Shown: positions 61,321 through 64,000 of the stretch, one piece after another
How positions within the stretch are numbered: the stretch's first letter is position 1
Layout of the letters: each line of letters opens with the position of its first letter
From: Blumeriella jaapii
Lineage: Eukaryota > Ascomycota > Leotiomycetes > Helotiales > Drepanopezizaceae
Assembly: GCA_009599575.1 (NCBI GenBank)
Contig: VWND01000005.1
Coordinates: forward strand, 1,550,001 to 1,614,000
Direction: 5' to 3'
DNA: 64,000 nucleotides
Notes under the pieces: generated by a model
Told to the model about the DNA's origin: nothing
Databases searched by the model: none
The model's input: the letters and a program-made list of their open reading frames with translations, nothing else
Program-made: the position numbers and the translations under genes

Positions 61321-64000
61321 ATCATGATCATTGTCTCTGACTGGGAGCAGGAGACACAGGATTCGTTCTCTTCGACGAGGAGTGGTGATTTGTTTTGATG
61401 TCTGAGGCCGAGGGGGGACTAGCGGGCAGCTGAGCTGACGGGGGTTTTTCTTTGCGGGAACCTTCGCTCTTCGTTCTGGTCGTTTTATGGACGGGCGTCC
61501 TTTCGTCTTTGAATTGCCTCGCGAGTAGTTGATTAGATATTCCCAAGATTTCGGGTTGAATCCATTACTTTGCGTTGTTTGTACTGCGCCCCGTGTTACA
61601 GGTATACCTTGACTCCGCTTTCTTTTTCCGCTTGAGACCAACTCATCATCTCTGTCTTCATAGAAGCATGCGAGAGAGAAAAAACGATGCCTCTTCATTG
61701 GTGCTAGCTTTTATGGTGGTTGAGAATCGCCGAGACTACCAACTCGCGTTTATGTATTCTTACAAGAACAAAATAACAAGCAGCCCACGCTCAATCTGCT
61801 AACATGGCGGTCACTTCTTAGGGGGCCCCTTCTCCTCTCCCTTCTCCTCTGTGTAACCGCTTGACCAGATTGGCCAAAGCCGGCACGGCACGTATGTACC
61901 GTTCCCGCCCGGGGCTCATAAAACGTGCAGAGGTAGGGGCACGGATAGAGCTCAAACGTGTACGAACGTCGTCGTATTCCTGTCTGAGCAGTCAGTGTTC
62001 TATCATGAGTCTAGGCTGTTGTGGAATTGAGTGGGCTGTATCGGGCATCGATGCCGCGTGTCGAGCAGACGGTTCTGAGGCTCTGGGTGACTGACGGACG
62101 GTCCTAAGCTGGGACTCGCCTGAGATATGTACCGGATTGTCGTGTCACGCTCTAAGATGAAGGGGCGGGATGGGCACTGAGCAGCGAACGTATGTGGGCT
62201 GGAATGGGTACGGTTTGTAGCCAGCGAGTCCAGTCCGTCTTTGGTGGGATTTACGCCGCAGTGGGAGACGGGATGGTATTTCCTGAGACCGCGTGAAAAA
62301 GGACAGAAGGAAGGAAGAAAGATGGTCCTAGGAAGCCTGAGAACGTCGGCTCGCTGTCATCATTTAGTAAAGCCTATCTATACGGAGAATTTAAATCTTC
62401 TTAGCTTACTTACTCTCCACCTTTCGCGAGCGCTATGCTTATTGCGCTTTACTTTTGTCTCTCCCTCGGAAGAGGTGCAGATCGTTTCGATACACTTGCC
62501 ATCTTTTGCATGCAGCAAGCTTAGGTTATGCTCCGCGAGGCTAATCGCAGCTTCGCCGATCGCATCTCCAGACTTGTTAATGGAGCACCTGGCAACGTAT
62601 ATTCTGCACGCCAGCGCGGAAGCTTCTTGCCGCCGATCGAAAAGTCATTTTCTAGACTTCTGGGTAGAGCAGTCTCGACTTTCCCATCGACTAGCACCAG
62701 AGCAAGACCATTCAAGGCTCCGATATCTTCCGGTTCATTTCTCGGCCGTCGGGAACGGTGGAAGGTTCTAGCTGCAGCACGCTTCGATCGGGTCGGTGGT
62801 TGTCGAGCAGATTCTCTAATACGAGATTTCGCAACTTCAGTTCGAAGCGTGTGCGGAGACATAGGGCCTGTCTGGTTCCTCTCTTGTGACTTGCGATCAG
62901 GACGGTAGGCAGTTTGAACCGGCGGATCTTTGATTTTGGCAATGCGTGTTCGTTTGAGAGCAAAAACGCGGGTTCAAGGGTGAAAGGAACAGGCCTAAAT
63001 GTGCGAGAAGGCCTGAAGCGAGAGAGAAATCCAGGACTACTATTGATCGACGATGACGCCCTCTGGTCTGTTTTGAGAGCTGTAATAAGATACCCCTTAG
63101 CTAATGTTATGTTTTGATATTTGCTTCAACCGTGGAAAGCCACTTGGGCGCTGATAGGAATCCACGCAGTAGAAGGAATCTGTAACAAAAGCAAAACAAA
63201 GTGAAAAAGACCCCGTCATACCTGAGTCTGGTAACCCTGATACATGAGCGAAGCCCATGTTTTTCGTCAGAAGAGTAAAGAAGGTTAGTCGAATACGAGT
63301 CTTCATATCATCATGATCACTACCTTTTGACGCGGCAAGAGGAAGCTTTGTGCTGATAACAAGATCGCGGGTCCTCCGACTTTCGTCTTGATCGTCGGAC
63401 TTCGTATGTTCTTGATCTTGATAAGGATTTCGTTCCACCTTTGCCGGTTCTGATTACTTCCCAGATTCAAAAAGGATGGTTCGCCGCTAAAACAACGGGT
63501 GAGCTAAGCGAGGTGTAGTAAACAGCATCCCGAATCGGCCAATTCTGAATTATGTATTGATCAAGTGACATTTTAATACTTGCAGCCAAGATGTTCTGAA
63601 TGCCTGTTTTGTATTTCAATAACAGTGTTCTTCAGTACCAGATACTATGTACGAGATTTTCACAGTCACAGGTGTGGCGCTTTCTTGGCCCATTAAATAA
63701 GGGTCACTTGGGTGCCTTCCAATCAAAAACACTTCGATCGTGATCGTTCTGAAATTTCCCCATCGTTCTTATTACCGGCTCAGACGTGGTGATTTAGGGG
63801 CTTCAAATCCCCCTGTCGATGAACACTTTATCTGAATGCATGAAGAAACAGTCAAAAATAAGGATTTCAAAGCGATGAGACGATTTGCTCTGCAGGAATG
63901 TATACCCCCGAAAAAAATCCTACACAGATGTACACAATAAGCAATCTGCTACCTTGCTCAGTCCGGCTAGTTAACCTGGTCAGTCACAGCCTGTGAACAA
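61321..64000. other. Terminal region; nothing recognised
   Basis: The last 2.7 kb has several open frames of 60-200 codons on both strands (for example 61698-61075 minus, 62241-62771 plus, 62528-62908 plus, 63438-63097 minus). None has a known motif, consistent splice structure or good hydropathy pattern. A gene in a family I do not know cannot be excluded. Confidence 0.4.

Overview
The window is nuclear DNA from a filamentous ascomycete (Pezizomycotina). The genes carry many short introns (about 45-100 nt) with GT..AG ends and CTRAY-type branch sites. Fungus-specific families are present (DUF3176, a LaeA-like methyltransferase, Erg28, fungal-type N-acetylglutamate synthase), and the AT-rich transposon remnants look mutated by repeat-induced point mutation (RIP). 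I cannot name the species.

Layout. Positions 1-7.4 kb are an AT-rich island of dead LTR retrotransposons: a Ty1/copia pol fragment on the plus strand, a Ty3/gypsy fragment on the minus strand that breaks off inside reverse transcriptase, and two LTR-like sequences in head-to-head orientation. From about 8.4 kb the sequence is ordinary gene-bearing DNA: a DUF3176 membrane protein (-), a possible tiny membrane protein (-), nucleoporin NUP170 (-), 3-ketoacyl-CoA reductase (-) divergent from ERG28 (+), galactose-1-phosphate uridylyltransferase (-), a large unrecognised coiled-coil protein (+), GINS subunit PSF2 (-), a Dal5-type MFS permease (+), a protein with seven tandem Cys/His modules (+), a second MFS transporter (-), a LaeA-like methyltransferase in 13 exons (-), a cytochrome P450 (+), a small two-TM protein (-), a membrane-anchored carboxylesterase (+), ARV1 (+), V-ATPase subunit e (-), a 3-hydroxyisobutyrate-dehydrogenase-like enzyme (-), N-acetylglutamate synthase (+) and a BAR-domain protein (+). 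The last 2.7 kb holds nothing I recognise.

How the genes relate. Most are unrelated housekeeping genes. KAR and ERG28, both ER lipid-synthesis genes, share a 311-bp divergent promoter. ARV1, a sterol-homeostasis protein, lies further along. The stretch at 36-45 kb (MFS transporter, LaeA-like methyltransferase, P450) has the flavour of a small secondary-metabolism or detoxification neighbourhood but lacks a backbone enzyme.

Exon structures were derived by hand from reading frames, splice consensus and family conservation. For each multi-exon gene the exon sum is a multiple of three, once seven apparent one-base homopolymer indels in five genes are allowed for. Those indels (DUF3176, NUP170 x2, GAL7, MFS permease x2, Cys/His protein) all lie between 10 and 35 kb and most simply reflect assembly errors. 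Coordinates of splice sites may be off by a base or two.

The most unusual finding is the Cys/His-rich gene at 33.2-35.2 kb. It has seven C-C-C-H modules, and all five of its introns split the His codon at the same module position. Others are the 13-exon methyltransferase with five exons of 24 nt or less, two GC-AG introns in one permease gene, and a 1-kb array of degenerate TGTACTGTA repeats whose motif also occurs singly across the window.
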